A stretch of 64,000 bases of DNA, taken from the NCBI GenBank assembly GCA_016721865.1, contig JADKHF010000053.1, forward strand, positions 93,667 to 157,666, given 5' to 3'. The notes beneath the pieces are model-generated. The model saw only the letters and a program-made list of their open reading frames with translations, searched no databases and had not been told where the DNA came from. The translations under genes and the position numbers were made by a program. Of this stretch, positions 54,296-64,000 are shown in pieces. Within the stretch, counting starts at the first letter, position 1. Each line of letters opens with the position of its first letter. The DNA is from Nitrosomonas sp. GTDB lineage: Bacteria; Pseudomonadota; Gammaproteobacteria; Burkholderiales; Nitrosomonadaceae.

Positions 54296-55090
54296 CTAGC
54301 TAACGCCGGGAGGGCGAACGACAGATGAACAGCGCGAAATTGGAAGCGAAGCCGCTTCTCTTTTTACTAGACTTGCGAAACGGTTTGCCTGGTTCCCGAC
54401 AACTTTCAATAAACGGCTTGGTGAATCTTTACCAAAGCGTTTAATATTTTTCATGCCATCAGCAATACTGTAAGCACCAGAAGGAATAAAACCGAGGCTC
54501 AAGTAATTTGTAAGCACAAATCTGGTTCTATCTTTGAATTCTGCCAAGACTATTTCTCGGCCATACATTTTGCCCTCTTCCATGAGCTTGAAGCTATCGA
54601 TAACAAAGTCCTTATAAGGCCCAAAGATGTGAGAAAGGTCAGCTGTGCGCACAGCTTTAGCTGTGTTACCAAGCTCTTCATCTATATCTTCTGGCAGCTG
54701 TTCACCCATCTTTGTAAACATTATGCATGTTTGAACACCTCGGATACACGATTCTTCAAGCCCGTAATTTTGCAAGAGAACATCCATTATATGGGTTGAA
54801 TACTCTTCTTTACTGCCATGCTTTTTCCAGATATCTGGCGTTATGAGGTCATGTGGGAAACCGGCGTCATGGCCCATGTAAGCAACCTTGGCGATGAAGG
54901 AGTTAATTGGGTTGCCTTTTGCCTTTTCTTGCTCACAAAGATTGTCGATGATGCCAAGACCATGCTCAATATGTTCATCCCAATTGTGATAGGGTAAACG
55001 CGGTTCATAAAAGGGCTTTAAATCACTCGAGAGTCGCTCCAGAAACCCAGCTTCATCTTGAACTTCTTCGTTTGACATGACAGATTCCAT
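54296..55090 (-). CDS. HD-domain phosphohydrolase-like protein
   Basis: 264 residues. YHNWDEHIEHGLGIIDNL supplies the first His, AYMGHDAGFPHD the HD pair, and VRTADLSHIFG the last Asp. Possible nucleotide or cyclic-nucleotide phosphohydrolase. Start at 55090, or at Met-5 (55078). The last ten residues (SSVVRPPGVS) are encoded in GC-rich DNA and may be a fusion with the flanking sequence. Confidence 0.7.
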   Translation of the reverse strand: MESVMSNEEVQDEAGFLERLSSDLKPFYEPRLPYHNWDEHIEHGLGIIDNLCEQEKAKGNPINSFIAKVAYMGHDAGFPHDLITPDIWKKHGSKEEYSTHIMDVLLQNYGLEESCIRGVQTCIMFTKMGEQLPEDIDEELGNTAKAVRTADLSHIFGPYKDFVIDSFKLMEEGKMYGREIVLAEFKDRTRFVLTNYLSLGFIPSGAYSIADGMKNIKRFGKDSPSRLLKVVGNQANRFASLVKREAASLPISRCSSVVRPPGVS

Positions 55091-55735
55091 AGGATTTGAT
55101 TATATTCTTGCGTAGTCTCATAACAAAAAGTAATACCGAAGGTTAAAAACGTGCCATTTGCCTCATTACCGAGATAATCCTGAAAATAAAAAAGATGTCA
55201 CGTTAATTTAGCATCATCTGCGGTTTCAGATTAAATGAATTCAACATTTCGTAGAGAGTTCGCAGTTTTGACTTGGTATCATCCGTCACATTCTCGCAGT
55301 CAATGACTCGCTTATAAGGCGTTTAGCGTGGTACGGCTTGTGATAGCGAGTCCCCATGCACTCCTATAATGTATCGAGCAGAAATGATTTGGGTCCGAGT
55401 ATCCTTGGCCTGATAATCAATATCGGCGCGCTGATTGCGCAGCTATAGCAGGAGGGCTACCGGTACGAGGTGAAGATGTCGCGCGGTTTCCACCCTTCGT
55501 TCATGCGCGGCACATGAATTAGTTAGGACGCTACGCTTTCGCAGTTCCTGAAGCGGTTACTCGAGACGAGCTACAGGGCATTGCGCAATCTCAACGATGC
55601 AGATTAACCGGATTTTGCGTTCCATTGCGCCCAAAATCCCATGAACAAGATAGGCTGGCAGAATGTTTCAACATCCGTTACAGTAACAAATCCTGTAATA
55701 TCTATCCTGTTCTTACTAAAGGGTTTGCTGCACGT
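55091..55735. other. non-coding junction to GC-rich DNA
   Basis: No gene seen. AT-rich up to about 55330, GC-rich after that. Short arginine-rich frames look like debris. Confidence 0.45.
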
Positions 55736-57812
55736 ATGCAAAATCATCTGGAGAGTAATGTCATACGGCGCGTGATGGTAGGCACCGACCGCTCCGAAAC
55801 CGCCGACCAGGCCGTCCACTGGGCCGCCGGGTTCGCCGACCGCTACGATGCAAAGCTGTTCGTGGTACAGGTGGTGGTGCCGCAGTATCCGTCCGCCACA
55901 GAATTCGGCGAAGCCGAACAAACGCGCGCTGCGGCTGACAACAATGAACTGGCGCACTTCGCGCGGCAGGTCGCCGGGGACCGCGGTCATGCCCGGGTCG
56001 TCATTGATGCTGATCCGGCATTGGCGATCGTCCGCGCCGCTGAGCAGGAGGCAGTCGATGTACTGGTGGTCGGCAATTTTGGCATGGCGGGTCGAAAAGA
56101 GTTTTTGCTCGGCAACATACCAAATCGCATCAGTCACAGTGCCCACTGCACCGTGATTATTGTAAACACCGCGCACTCTACCGGTGAGCATGCATCGGAC
56201 TCGGTGCGAGCTCATCTATCTAATGCCACCTCTCCTTTTGAGCCTCCACTGGTAGCGCGTGCTACGCATATCGCAGCCGTGATGGCGAAACATGGCCTCA
56301 CAGAGCTGTTCGGCCAATCCAACGAACCGGATATGTCCATTCGCCGTCAGCGGGCCAAACGCTTGCGTGCCGCCTTGGAAGAGCTGGGCCCGATATTCTC
56401 GAAACTCGGGCAAGTGTTGTCAACCCGCCCCGATCTCCTTCCAGTCGAATACATCGAGGAGCTTGCCCTGTTGCAGTCCCGCGTGCCGCCAATGACTGAG
56501 AGCGAGGTCGTCCGGGTTTCTGAACAGGAATTAGGAGTCCCGTGGGAGGATGTATTCAAGTCGATCGACCCGAAGCCCCTCGCCGCCGGCACAATCGCTC
56601 AGGTCCATCGTGCGACACTCGAAAGTGGTGATCGGGTCGTAGTCAAGGTCCAGCGACCCACCGCTCGTGCTGATATCGAACAGGATCTCGCCCTGCTCGA
56701 GGTGTTTGCGGAGAAAGTCGGAAAGCGTCCTGCGCTCAATCAGGTGATCGATATGGAGGTCGTGTTCAAACACCTCTCCACTCGCTCCATCGTGAACTCG
56801 ACTTCGTCAGGAGGCCGACAACATCAGGCGGATGCAGGCGATGCTCGCAGACTATGATCGCCTTGCCGTACCCAGAGTACATCGGGATCTGTCCACGTCC
56901 TGATTATTGGTGATGGAAGAGATCCAGGGCATACCGATCAAGCAGGCGCCGACTGGTCCAGAGCGTATCCAGGCCGCTCGCCAACTGTTGGAGAGCTACT
57001 ACAAACAGATCATCGTCGATGGCTTTTCCATGCCGATCCCCACCCAGGCAATCTGATGTGGTGGAAGGACCGCATCTATTTTCTCGATTTCGGAATGGTC
57101 GCCGAGGTAGAGCCGACCTTCGTGAGCATCTCTTGTTAATGTTGATGGCTCTTTGGCAGGAAGATGCCGGGTTTCTCACCGATGTCACATTGATGATGAC
57201 GAGTACCGTCAATAGCAGAGATCTCGATGTAGCCTGTTTCCAGAGCGAGATTGGGGAGATGATGGCAAAATATCGCACCGCCTCGCTTGCCGAGATGCAG
57301 ATCGGGCCGCTTCTGCAAGAAATGAGCGCGGTCCTGTTACGGCACGGAGTGCCGCTACCGGCTTCACTCACGCTCGCCACAAAGCACTTGCGCAGGTACA
57401 GCTGGCGACCGCCGAGCTCGATCCAGCACTTGATCCTTACGACGTAGCAGGCAAGTACTTGATGCGCTTAATGGTCAAACGCATGGGTACCGCGCTCAAT
57501 CCAAAGACATTGGTGTATCAATCGCAGAAGTTAAGTACGAGCTCTGCGTGGTCGAGGCGATAGAAAACCTCGTCGGTGTCCGTCCTGGCGGTCCAAAGCT
57601 TGTGGTGAATTTTCGGGCCAATTCGCTGGAGGATATCGTGGCGTCACACGGACGACGGCTGGCACTCGGCCTGACCGCTGCTGCAAAGTGTTCTAGCCAG
57701 CGGATTCACGGCTACGTCGACGGTTGTTGCCGAGTGGGTACCGATAACATTCGGAGTTGTCGCAGGTCTGTTGATCCTTGATCTGGTTATCGATCTATTG
57801 CGAGGGCGTTGA
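55736..57812 (+). pseudogene. universal stress protein fused to AarF/UbiB-type kinase, frameshifted
   Basis: From ATG 55736: Usp domain (VIRRVMVGTDRSETADQAVHWAAGFADRYDAKL, ending with the ATP motif VVGNFGMAGRKEFLLGNIPNRISHSAHC), then in the same frame the ABC1 kinase KxGQ block (LRAALEELGPIFSKLGQVLSTRPDLLP), VPPMTESEVV, PLAAGTIAQVHRA (Ala-rich loop) and VVVKVQRP. After 56790 the frame breaks repeatedly: FRQEADNIRRMQAML, VMEEIQGIPIKQ, HADPHPGNL (catalytic loop), FLDFGMVAEV (DFG) and a C-terminal double hydrophobic tail to TGA 57810. Fused length about 690. Kinase part is inactive as written. Confidence 0.75.
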
Positions 57813-58110
57813 AGATAAAAATGTTTACGATGCAGGGTTGTTCAGCCGAAGATTTCTTTGCCATTGCGCTTGATCGAAACGCAACAAAGTTTTTCTCGAT
57901 CAGGTAGGCAATGACCATCATTGCCATACCTACCAGCTCGCCGTTCCATTTTTCGAGTGAAAGAGCCTTTAGGGATCGTATTCGTGGAAGCGTTATTCAT
58001 CATAGGTCTATTATCAATTGAAGGATTACGATCCGCAACGATTAACTTTATGCTTAACGCAGTTAACTTCGACCCTTGCCGGGCCGGAATATCCACCAAC
58101 TACGTTGTCC
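57813..58110. other. spacer between the two large pseudogenes
   Basis: No recognised gene. A minus-strand frame contains a hydrophobic stretch (ELVGMAMMVIAYLIEKNFVAF) that could be a membrane-protein remnant. Confidence 0.35.
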
Positions 58111-61100
58111 ATGACGAATGATCGTATAACAGCATGGCTGATAATCTTGGTCTCAGTATATATTCGAGTCGTTTCAGCACAATGCGATCACTTGGGATGT
58201 TCTATCCGAGCTGAATGAGGGCGATCTGGAGGCGCTGGGGTCTTGTTGGGACATCGAAAAAATTTGCGCGCGATCGCTCAATTGTCACAGAGCGCTGAAG
58301 TTACGGGCCCGGGGTCATACCGCTGGCGCCATTCCGAAGAGCAGCCATTCCTCCCGAACGAGATCACGCCAGAACGTCGCCAGTTGACGGTGATGTTTTG
58401 TGATCTTGTGATCTGGACAACACTATCTCGCCGTGTTGGACCCCGAAGACCTTCAGGACGTGATCCGACGAGTTTAGACGCTTGTAGCCAAGCGATTGGA
58501 CGGCTCAATGGCTATATCGCAAATACATGGGGATGGGATGTTGGTTCATTTTGGGTACCCCATGCCCACGAAAACGATGCGGAACGAGCGGTCCATGCTG
58601 GACTGGCTATTCTGGAGACGGTGAGGGCGCTTAATCTAGACAATCCCATCCACAATTTGGTATTACTGCACGAATCGGGATCGCTACTGGTCAAGTCGTC
58701 GTCGACGAACTAATGGGGCAGGACACTGCCAGAACGGTCAGTGTCTGGTGAAACTCAAATCTCGCCGCCCGCCTCCAAGCACTGGCTAAACCCAATCAAT
58801 TGATCATTGATCCGGCGACGAAACGGCTTGTCGGAAATGAATTCGAGTTCTTGGATCTTGGCGCCTTTTCGCTGAAAGGGTTTGACACCCCGTCCAAGCT
58901 TGGCAAGTTCTGAATATCAGGCCGTCGGCCAGCCGGTTTGAGTCCTATCGATCCAGCCACTTAGCCAAATTCATCGGCAGAGAACAGGAGATCTACTCCT
59001 GCTGGAATGGCGCGAAGCCGTCGACGGCGAAGGACAGGTCGTGCTCCTGTGCGGTGAGGCCGGCATCGGAAAATCGAGAATCGCCCGTAGTTTGTGTGAC
59101 CACCTCGCGGAGGAGCGGTACCAGACGATTCAATTTCAATGTTCACCGTACCACACCAATACGGCGCTCTATCCGGCGGCCACTTTTCTGCGGCAGGCCG
59201 CGGGACCGGCCAGTCAGGACAGTACCCAGGCGCAACTAAACAAGCTCAATGCCCTGGTTCTCGAATGCGGAATCGAGAAGCCAAGACACGGTGTCATTGC
59301 TGGCGGATCTGCTCTCGATCCAAGGCGACCATCGGGACCGCCGCTCACGGTGTCATCCGAAACACGCAAAGACATGACGCTGGAAGCCACTGGTGCATTA
59401 TCTCGAACGGCTGGCTGGTGCTGCCCAGTGTTGTTCATTCTGGAAGATGCCCATTGGCTGGATCCCACCACGCGGGACCTCCTGACGAGAATCATTGGTC
59501 GCATCCGGCAGATGCGCGTGTTGTTGCTGATCACATTTCGCCCCGACTTCAAGCCGGTGTGGGCGGAATATAGTCACGTGACGTCCCTGACGCTCAGTCG
59601 GTTGCCACGTCGGCAGAGTGCCGAACTCGTGGTGGCAATGACAGGAGGAAAAGCGCTTCCGTCCGAGGTGCAGCAGGCGATTCTGGCGAAGGCCGATGGC
59701 GTACCCCTCTACATCGAAACGTTGACGGAAAATGTGCTTGGATCCGGGTTGCTGAGTGAAGAAAACGATTCATTTACCTTGACGTGCCCACTAAAGGGAT
59801 TGCCCATTCCAGATAGCCTGCAAGCGTTGCTCATGGAACGGGTGGACCGATTGGGGTCGGCCAAAGAAATTGTCCAAACCGGTGCAGCAATAGGGCGTGA
59901 ATTCACCTACGAGCTGCTGCAGGCCACTGTCGAAGTGTCGGACAGCGAGTTGAGGAATGCACTCGACCTGTTCGTCGCGTCCGGGTATGTTTCAAGAGGG
60001 CGAGATACCTCTTGCGACTTACCACTTTAAGCATGCGCTCGTACAGGACGCCTACAGCACTACCCAAGAAACCCCGGCAAGTACTCCATGCCCGCATTGC
60101 CAAAACCTGGAGAGCCGGTTCCCCGAGCGGGTAAACATGGAACCGGAACTCCTGGCTTATCACTATGAACAGGCAGGTTTGACTGGTCCGGCAGTTGATT
60201 ATTGGCATCGTGCGGCTCGTCGCGATGCGGAACGATCAGCCAATATCGAAGCGCTCCATCATTTTAATCGGGCGCTAGAGTTGCTCAAGGATCTGCCGCA
60301 AGGTTCGGAGCGGAATGCCTTGGAGTTGGAGCTCCTACTTGCACGCGGAGCCCCATTGCTGTCCGTCAAAGGATATGCATCCGACGAAATGGAACACAAT
60401 TATCGAAGAGCGAAGGATTTGTTACAGGAGCACAGCAGTTCCGTGCAACAGTTTCTAGCCATTCGGGGATTATGGGCATTTCATCTGGTCAGAGGGCACC
60501 TCGTCTATGCGCACGGCCCTGGCCGAAAATCTCCACGCGCTGGCTCAGCGTGAGCAAAGCTCGGATCTACTGATTGAAGCTCACCATGCTTTGGGTGTGG
60601 CCTGTTTCTTTCTTGGTCGGTTTGACGAAGCCAGAACCCATCTGTTCGCTGCAAAAATCCCTTGATGATCCAAATCAACAGCGCTCACAGGTCTTCTTCT
60701 ACGGCCAAGATCCCGGAATAACCGCGAGGATTTTCCTGGCCAGGACATTCTGGATATTAGGTGAAATTGAGCACGTTGAAACGCTGGCGCTGGAGACGAT
60801 TGGTTTGGCGAGGAGTTGGGAACACCCATTCACCCTGGTTTTGCCTTAACGTCCCTCTCTGGATCTACTCCACTCTCCGCAACGCGAAGAGAACGCTGGA
60901 GCTCACCGACGAAGCCATTGCGGTTTCACACAATACTCATTTGAATTGGGATTGGCGTGGGCGACGTCCTTTCAGGGCTAGGCATTGACTGAAAATGGAC
61001 AAGAGGAAGGTCTCGCCAAGTTAATTAACGGGCTTTCCGCCACCCGGGCCACAGGTGCAAGTACCAACAACACGTTTACATGGGCATTGCTGGCAGAAAT

Positions 61101-61485
61101 CTATTTACGTAGAAATAGAATTGACGAAGGCTTGGCCGCCATTGAGGAAGCGCTGAAGCTTGCTGTCACTGGGGGAGAACTGTTTTGGCGCGCGGAGCTG
61201 CTTCGACTGAAAGGCGAACTGCTGCTCGGACAATCCACCCCCTCAACCCAGGCAGCAGAAGAGTGTTTTTGTGAAGCCCTAAAGATGGCGCAGGATCAGC
61301 ATGCAACAATGCTTGAACTTCGAGCCGCCACGAGCCTAGCTAAACTTTGGAGAAAACTCAATAAAGTGGATGATGCCAAGCGCATCTTACATTCTATTTA
61401 CTCCAGATTCAACGAACACGTCGACAACCTCGACTTGATTGAAGCGAAGCAGTCCTGGAACAGCTTAGTGATACGTAGAACTTAA
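58111..61485 (+). pseudogene. SAM-cyclase-AAA-TPR giant signalling protein, heavily frameshifted
   Basis: Reassembled over many frames: SAM domain (QHNAITWDVLSELNEGDLEALG, LLGHRK), class III cyclase (ERRQLTVMFCDLV, LDPEDLQDVIRR, GYPHAHENDAERAVHAGLAI, RIGIATGQVVV, ARLQALAKPNQLIIDPATKRLVG, LKGF), AAA ATPase with Walker A LLCGEAGIGKSRIA near 59041-59082 and Walker B VLFILEDAHWLD near 59429-59464, then TPR (ALELLKDLPQGSERNALELELLLARG, YLRRNRIDEGLAAIEEALKLA, AEECFCEALKMAQDQ) ending at 61483. About 1,100 residues. Probably once a nucleotide-sensing regulator. GC-rich and foreign. Confidence 0.75.
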
Positions 61486-61671
61486 AATCTGAAATAGCAT
61501 GCCCCGAAGAGCATCCTTACCACAAAATTAAATCGTAAAATTAATAAATTTAATTAATACAGGACAGTTCTATTTGAGCGTGTTACCATAATAATTGACT
61601 GCCCGGTTTGTCTTAATTCAACACACCATAAAATATAGTCATCGCCTGAAATCCCAAGCGCAACTACGATA

Positions 61672-61926
61672 TTAATGTTGTCCGATTATCCGTAATATGG
61701 TAGGTCTGATTTCACGTCCGAATAGCCCTCCAATGATTTTTCTGTCGATATGCTTATTAAGATAGGCTGCCCCAAACCCCCCGAAGAGCTCCTTCTTCGT
61801 AACATCGAGTTCTGATTCTTTGGCCGCCAGTATTTCACGGGTAGAAGGACGCTCGCACATTGCATCGTAAAACGTCTGTAATGCAGGATCGTCTCGAAAA
61901 AGAGTAAACCTCCAACCCTCCCACAT
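61672..61926 (-). CDS. uncharacterised small protein, possibly a fragment
   Basis: 84 residues from ATG 61926 (MWEGWRFTLFRDDPALQTFYDAMCERPSTREILAAKESELD), charged helix then basic tail. No start signal of quality and overlapped by the IS66 end. Family not recognised. Likely the disrupted end of a gene into which IS66 inserted. Confidence 0.3.
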   Translation of the reverse strand: MWEGWRFTLFRDDPALQTFYDAMCERPSTREILAAKESELDVTKKELFGGFGAAYLNKHIDRKIIGGLFGREIRPTILRIIGQH

Positions 61927-61977
61927 TAACACCCTGGTACATCATCGTTATCCTCAAACCTTTTACAAGGAGGAACG

Positions 61978-62266
61978 ATGTCATCATCAGAAATACGACG
62001 AATTCATATCGAAACATGGCAAACCAGCGGTATGTCCCCAGGCAGCTTAGCGCCGGGAACATGGTTTGAATACCAAGACGTTTAGTAATTGGGTCCGCAA
62101 GCATCGTGCCGATCAGGTTATTGGTCACCTGCGTTGGTTCCGATAACGATCAAACCAATGCCTGCCCGGCGAATACGCTGCGTCTTCGCGGACGGGGCGA
62201 TCATGTACTGGAACTGCCATCGACGGTTTCGCCGCATTGGTGGGGGAATTGTTGAAGTGTCTTTGA
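61978..62266 (+). pseudogene. IS66 tnpA remnant
   Basis: SSEIRRIHIETWQTSGMS, then in other frames FSNWVRKHRADQVIGHLRWF and LRLRGRGDHVLELPSTVSPHW. HTH accessory protein of IS66. Several frame changes. Confidence 0.7.
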
Positions 62267-62288
62267 TTGCGAATCCGGGGAGATCTGG

Positions 62289-62606
62289 TTGATGGTTGAT
62301 CCGGTAGATATGCGCCGGGGGATCGACGGTTTGTCGGTGTTGGTGGAGCAGGCGTTGCAGCGATCGCCTTGTGCGGGCTCGGCGTTTGTGTTTTGCAATC
62401 GCGCGGGCAATCGCATCAAAGTGTTGCTGTGGGACGGTACCGGTGTGTGGCTGTGCCACAGAGGCGTTTGCATCGGGGACGGTTTGTTTGGCAACATTCC
62501 GGAGAAGGTGGCATTGTGTTGACTGCAGCCGCAATGGGAGTGGTTGATTGCCGGAGTGGATTGGCATCGTTTGGGGTTGCAGTCCCGCGTACGAAAATAT
62601 AGCTGA
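62289..62606 (+). pseudogene. IS66 tnpB remnant
   Basis: VDPVDMRRGIDGLSVLVEQAL, GSAFVFCNRAGNRIKVLLWDGTGVWLCHR is the Orf2 family. The C-terminal part (RRLHRGRFVWQ, LTAA, GVDWHR) lies in other frames. Confidence 0.85.
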
Positions 62607-62654
62607 ACGCCAATGCCGATGCCGCTTTGCGGGTTTTGTGGTACAATAACACCG

Positions 62655-64000
62655 ATGAAACGCACGCAAAACAGTCAATTGAATTGGATCATCTGAACCT
62701 CGCGCCGGCGGTTAAAACCGAGGTATCAAATCTGATTCAATCACTGCTCACGCAAAGCACAAACGAACTCAAACTGCTGGAGGCGAAGAATCAGGCGCTG
62801 ACGCTGGAACTGGGGCATTTGCGCCGCATTCGTTACGGTGTGAAGAGCAAGCACTGTCACAGCCGCAGTTGAGTTTGTTCGAAGAAGACTGGCAAACTGA
62901 TGTTTCTGCCATTGAGGCGGAAATCGAGCAATTGCTGCCTGCTCCGCAGAAGCCGCGCACGCGCCAGGCGCCAACCGTTGCCGGATCACCTGCCGCGCAT
63001 CGAACACCGCCATGAACCGCAATCCTGCCAATGCAAACAGTGCGGCAGCGATCTGGTCAGAATCGGTGAAGACGTCACTGGAACAACTCGACGTCAAACC
63101 CGCCGGATTCTTGTGCACCGCCACATCCGTCCGCAATATTCCTGCCGGGCATGCCGAAACTGTGGTCGCGGAACCGGTACCGCCCGCGATCGACGGCGGC
63201 AGGCCTGGCGGCACTGGGTTTGCGCTCGGATCGTCGCGGCTAAATACCTCGATCACCTGCCGCTGTATCGCATCACGCAAATCGCCGCCCGGGAAGGTGT
63301 CACTTTATCTCTCTCCACCCTCGCGGGCGATGGGTTGGACACGTCGGCGTGGCGCTGCAACCGATGGCTGACCGGCTGATCTGGCACTTGCTGCCAAGGC
63401 CGCGTGTTACGCCGACGAAACCCCGGTAGCGCGCTGGTCCGGCAGCGGAAAACACAGCGCCCTGTGGGCGTATCGCGGCAACGACTTCAAGTGGAGGCGC
63501 GTATCATCGTAACATTCGACTACCAAACCGGTCGTTAGCGGAAACATGCGCGAGACTTCCTCGACAGCCAGCAAGGCCTCGTTGTCGACGTTCTGCCGGT
63601 TACAAACTGTTCTCAAAAACCGCAGCAACTGCACAGAACTAAGCTGTTGGGCGCACGCGCCGCAGGTTCTTCGACCTGCATCAGGCCAACGACAGCACTG
63701 TTGCATTCGAAACATTTGTCAACGTTGTAAAGCTTTATGGCCGTCGAAGACGAAAGCAAGCACTTAACCACCAAACCAGGCCGGCGACTGCGTGCGAAAA
63801 AAAACACCGATCCTGCAATCGTTGCACGACTGAACGGTTACTACAAACCCGCTTTCATACCGCCGATGGCGGCGGCACCGCCAAAGCCAACGACTACACT
63901 CTACCTGAAGCGTTGGCAAAGCCACGATCGGTTACGCCGGTACCGGACACCTGCCGATTGACCTTTAACAACCCCCGTCGAAAACACGATTCGCCCCATC
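62655..64000 (+). pseudogene. IS66 tnpC transposase remnant, partial
   Basis: LLEAKNQALTLELGHLRRIRYG (coiled coil), LSLFEEDW, CKQCGSDLVRIGEDV (zinc knuckle), FVHRHIRPQYSCRAC, AKYLDHLPLYRITQIAAREGV, DETPV (first catalytic Asp), ending NPVENTIRPI at the window edge. All in shifting frames. Confidence 0.85.

Larger units (their letters stand above)
61978..64000 (+). mobile_element. IS66-family element remnant (continues past the window)
   Basis: Three genes in IS66 order tnpA-tnpB-tnpC, each broken by several frameshifts. The first starts with a strong AAGGAGG site. Right end lies beyond position 64000. Confidence 0.85.

Noticed and set aside
55625..55735. Upstream extension of the Usp-UbiB frame
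   Set aside because: The extra 37 residues (MRPKSHEQDRLAECFN and so on) do not resemble a Usp N-terminus. The Met at 55736 fits the domain start.

Overview
The window reads as a chromosomal segment of a moderately AT-rich betaproteobacterium. The gene neighbourhoods (algH-ruvX-pyrR-pyrB-pyrC', rpsP-rimM-trmD-rplS, a Coq7 hydroxylase, a PEP-CTERM exported protein, tRNA-Gly/tRNA-Cys) point to Nitrosomonadaceae, probably Nitrosomonas-like. This is an inference: no amo, hao or rRNA gene is present to confirm it.

Layout. 1-3.4 kb: tail of a signalling gene, a degenerate EAL-domain protein, a PEP-CTERM protein and two tRNAs. 3.4-13.1 kb: a decayed P4-satellite-like integrative element with a tyrosine integrase, AlpA-like regulator, TOPRIM/DUF927 primase-helicase and structured DNA/RNA elements, followed by an IS110 remnant and a 152-bp palindromic repeat. 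13.4-31.9 kb: core genes for lysophospholipid transport, alanine racemase, a septation protein, outer-membrane lipid asymmetry (mlaA), oligopeptidase A, pyrimidine synthesis, ubiquinone, glycolate oxidase and the S16-RimM-TrmD-L19 operon. 32-43 kb: a surface-glycan block of two glycosyltransferases, an O-antigen ligase, an FkbM methyltransferase and a run (CMP-sugar synthetase, HpcH/HpaI aldolase, 2-hydroxyacid dehydrogenase, epimerase, HAD phosphatase, Pgl) that could make a CMP-activated ulosonic acid. 43.5-55 kb: accessory DNA with a DUF4231 (SLATT-like) protein, sulfotransferase, bluB pseudogene, IS3 and IS5 remnants, a Mor-containing phage-like gene group, a ParDE-type toxin-antitoxin pair, a broken AraC regulator, a metallo-hydrolase and an HD protein. 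55-64 kb: visibly GC-richer, heavily decayed DNA with a universal-stress-protein/UbiB kinase fusion, a SAM-cyclase-AAA-TPR giant regulator and an IS66 remnant that runs off the end.

A feature of the whole window is the number of broken genes. Some lie in accessory DNA, as expected, but rubredoxin, ppiC, trmD, an O-antigen ligase and a KdsB-like gene are also interrupted while long neighbours such as prlC and the pyr genes are intact. Most lesions are single-base indels. trmD and the IS3 transposase instead carry internal deletions of about 270 and about 100 bp. Whether these are real or consensus and assembly errors cannot be decided from the sequence alone, and it affects the reading of most of the accessory genes.
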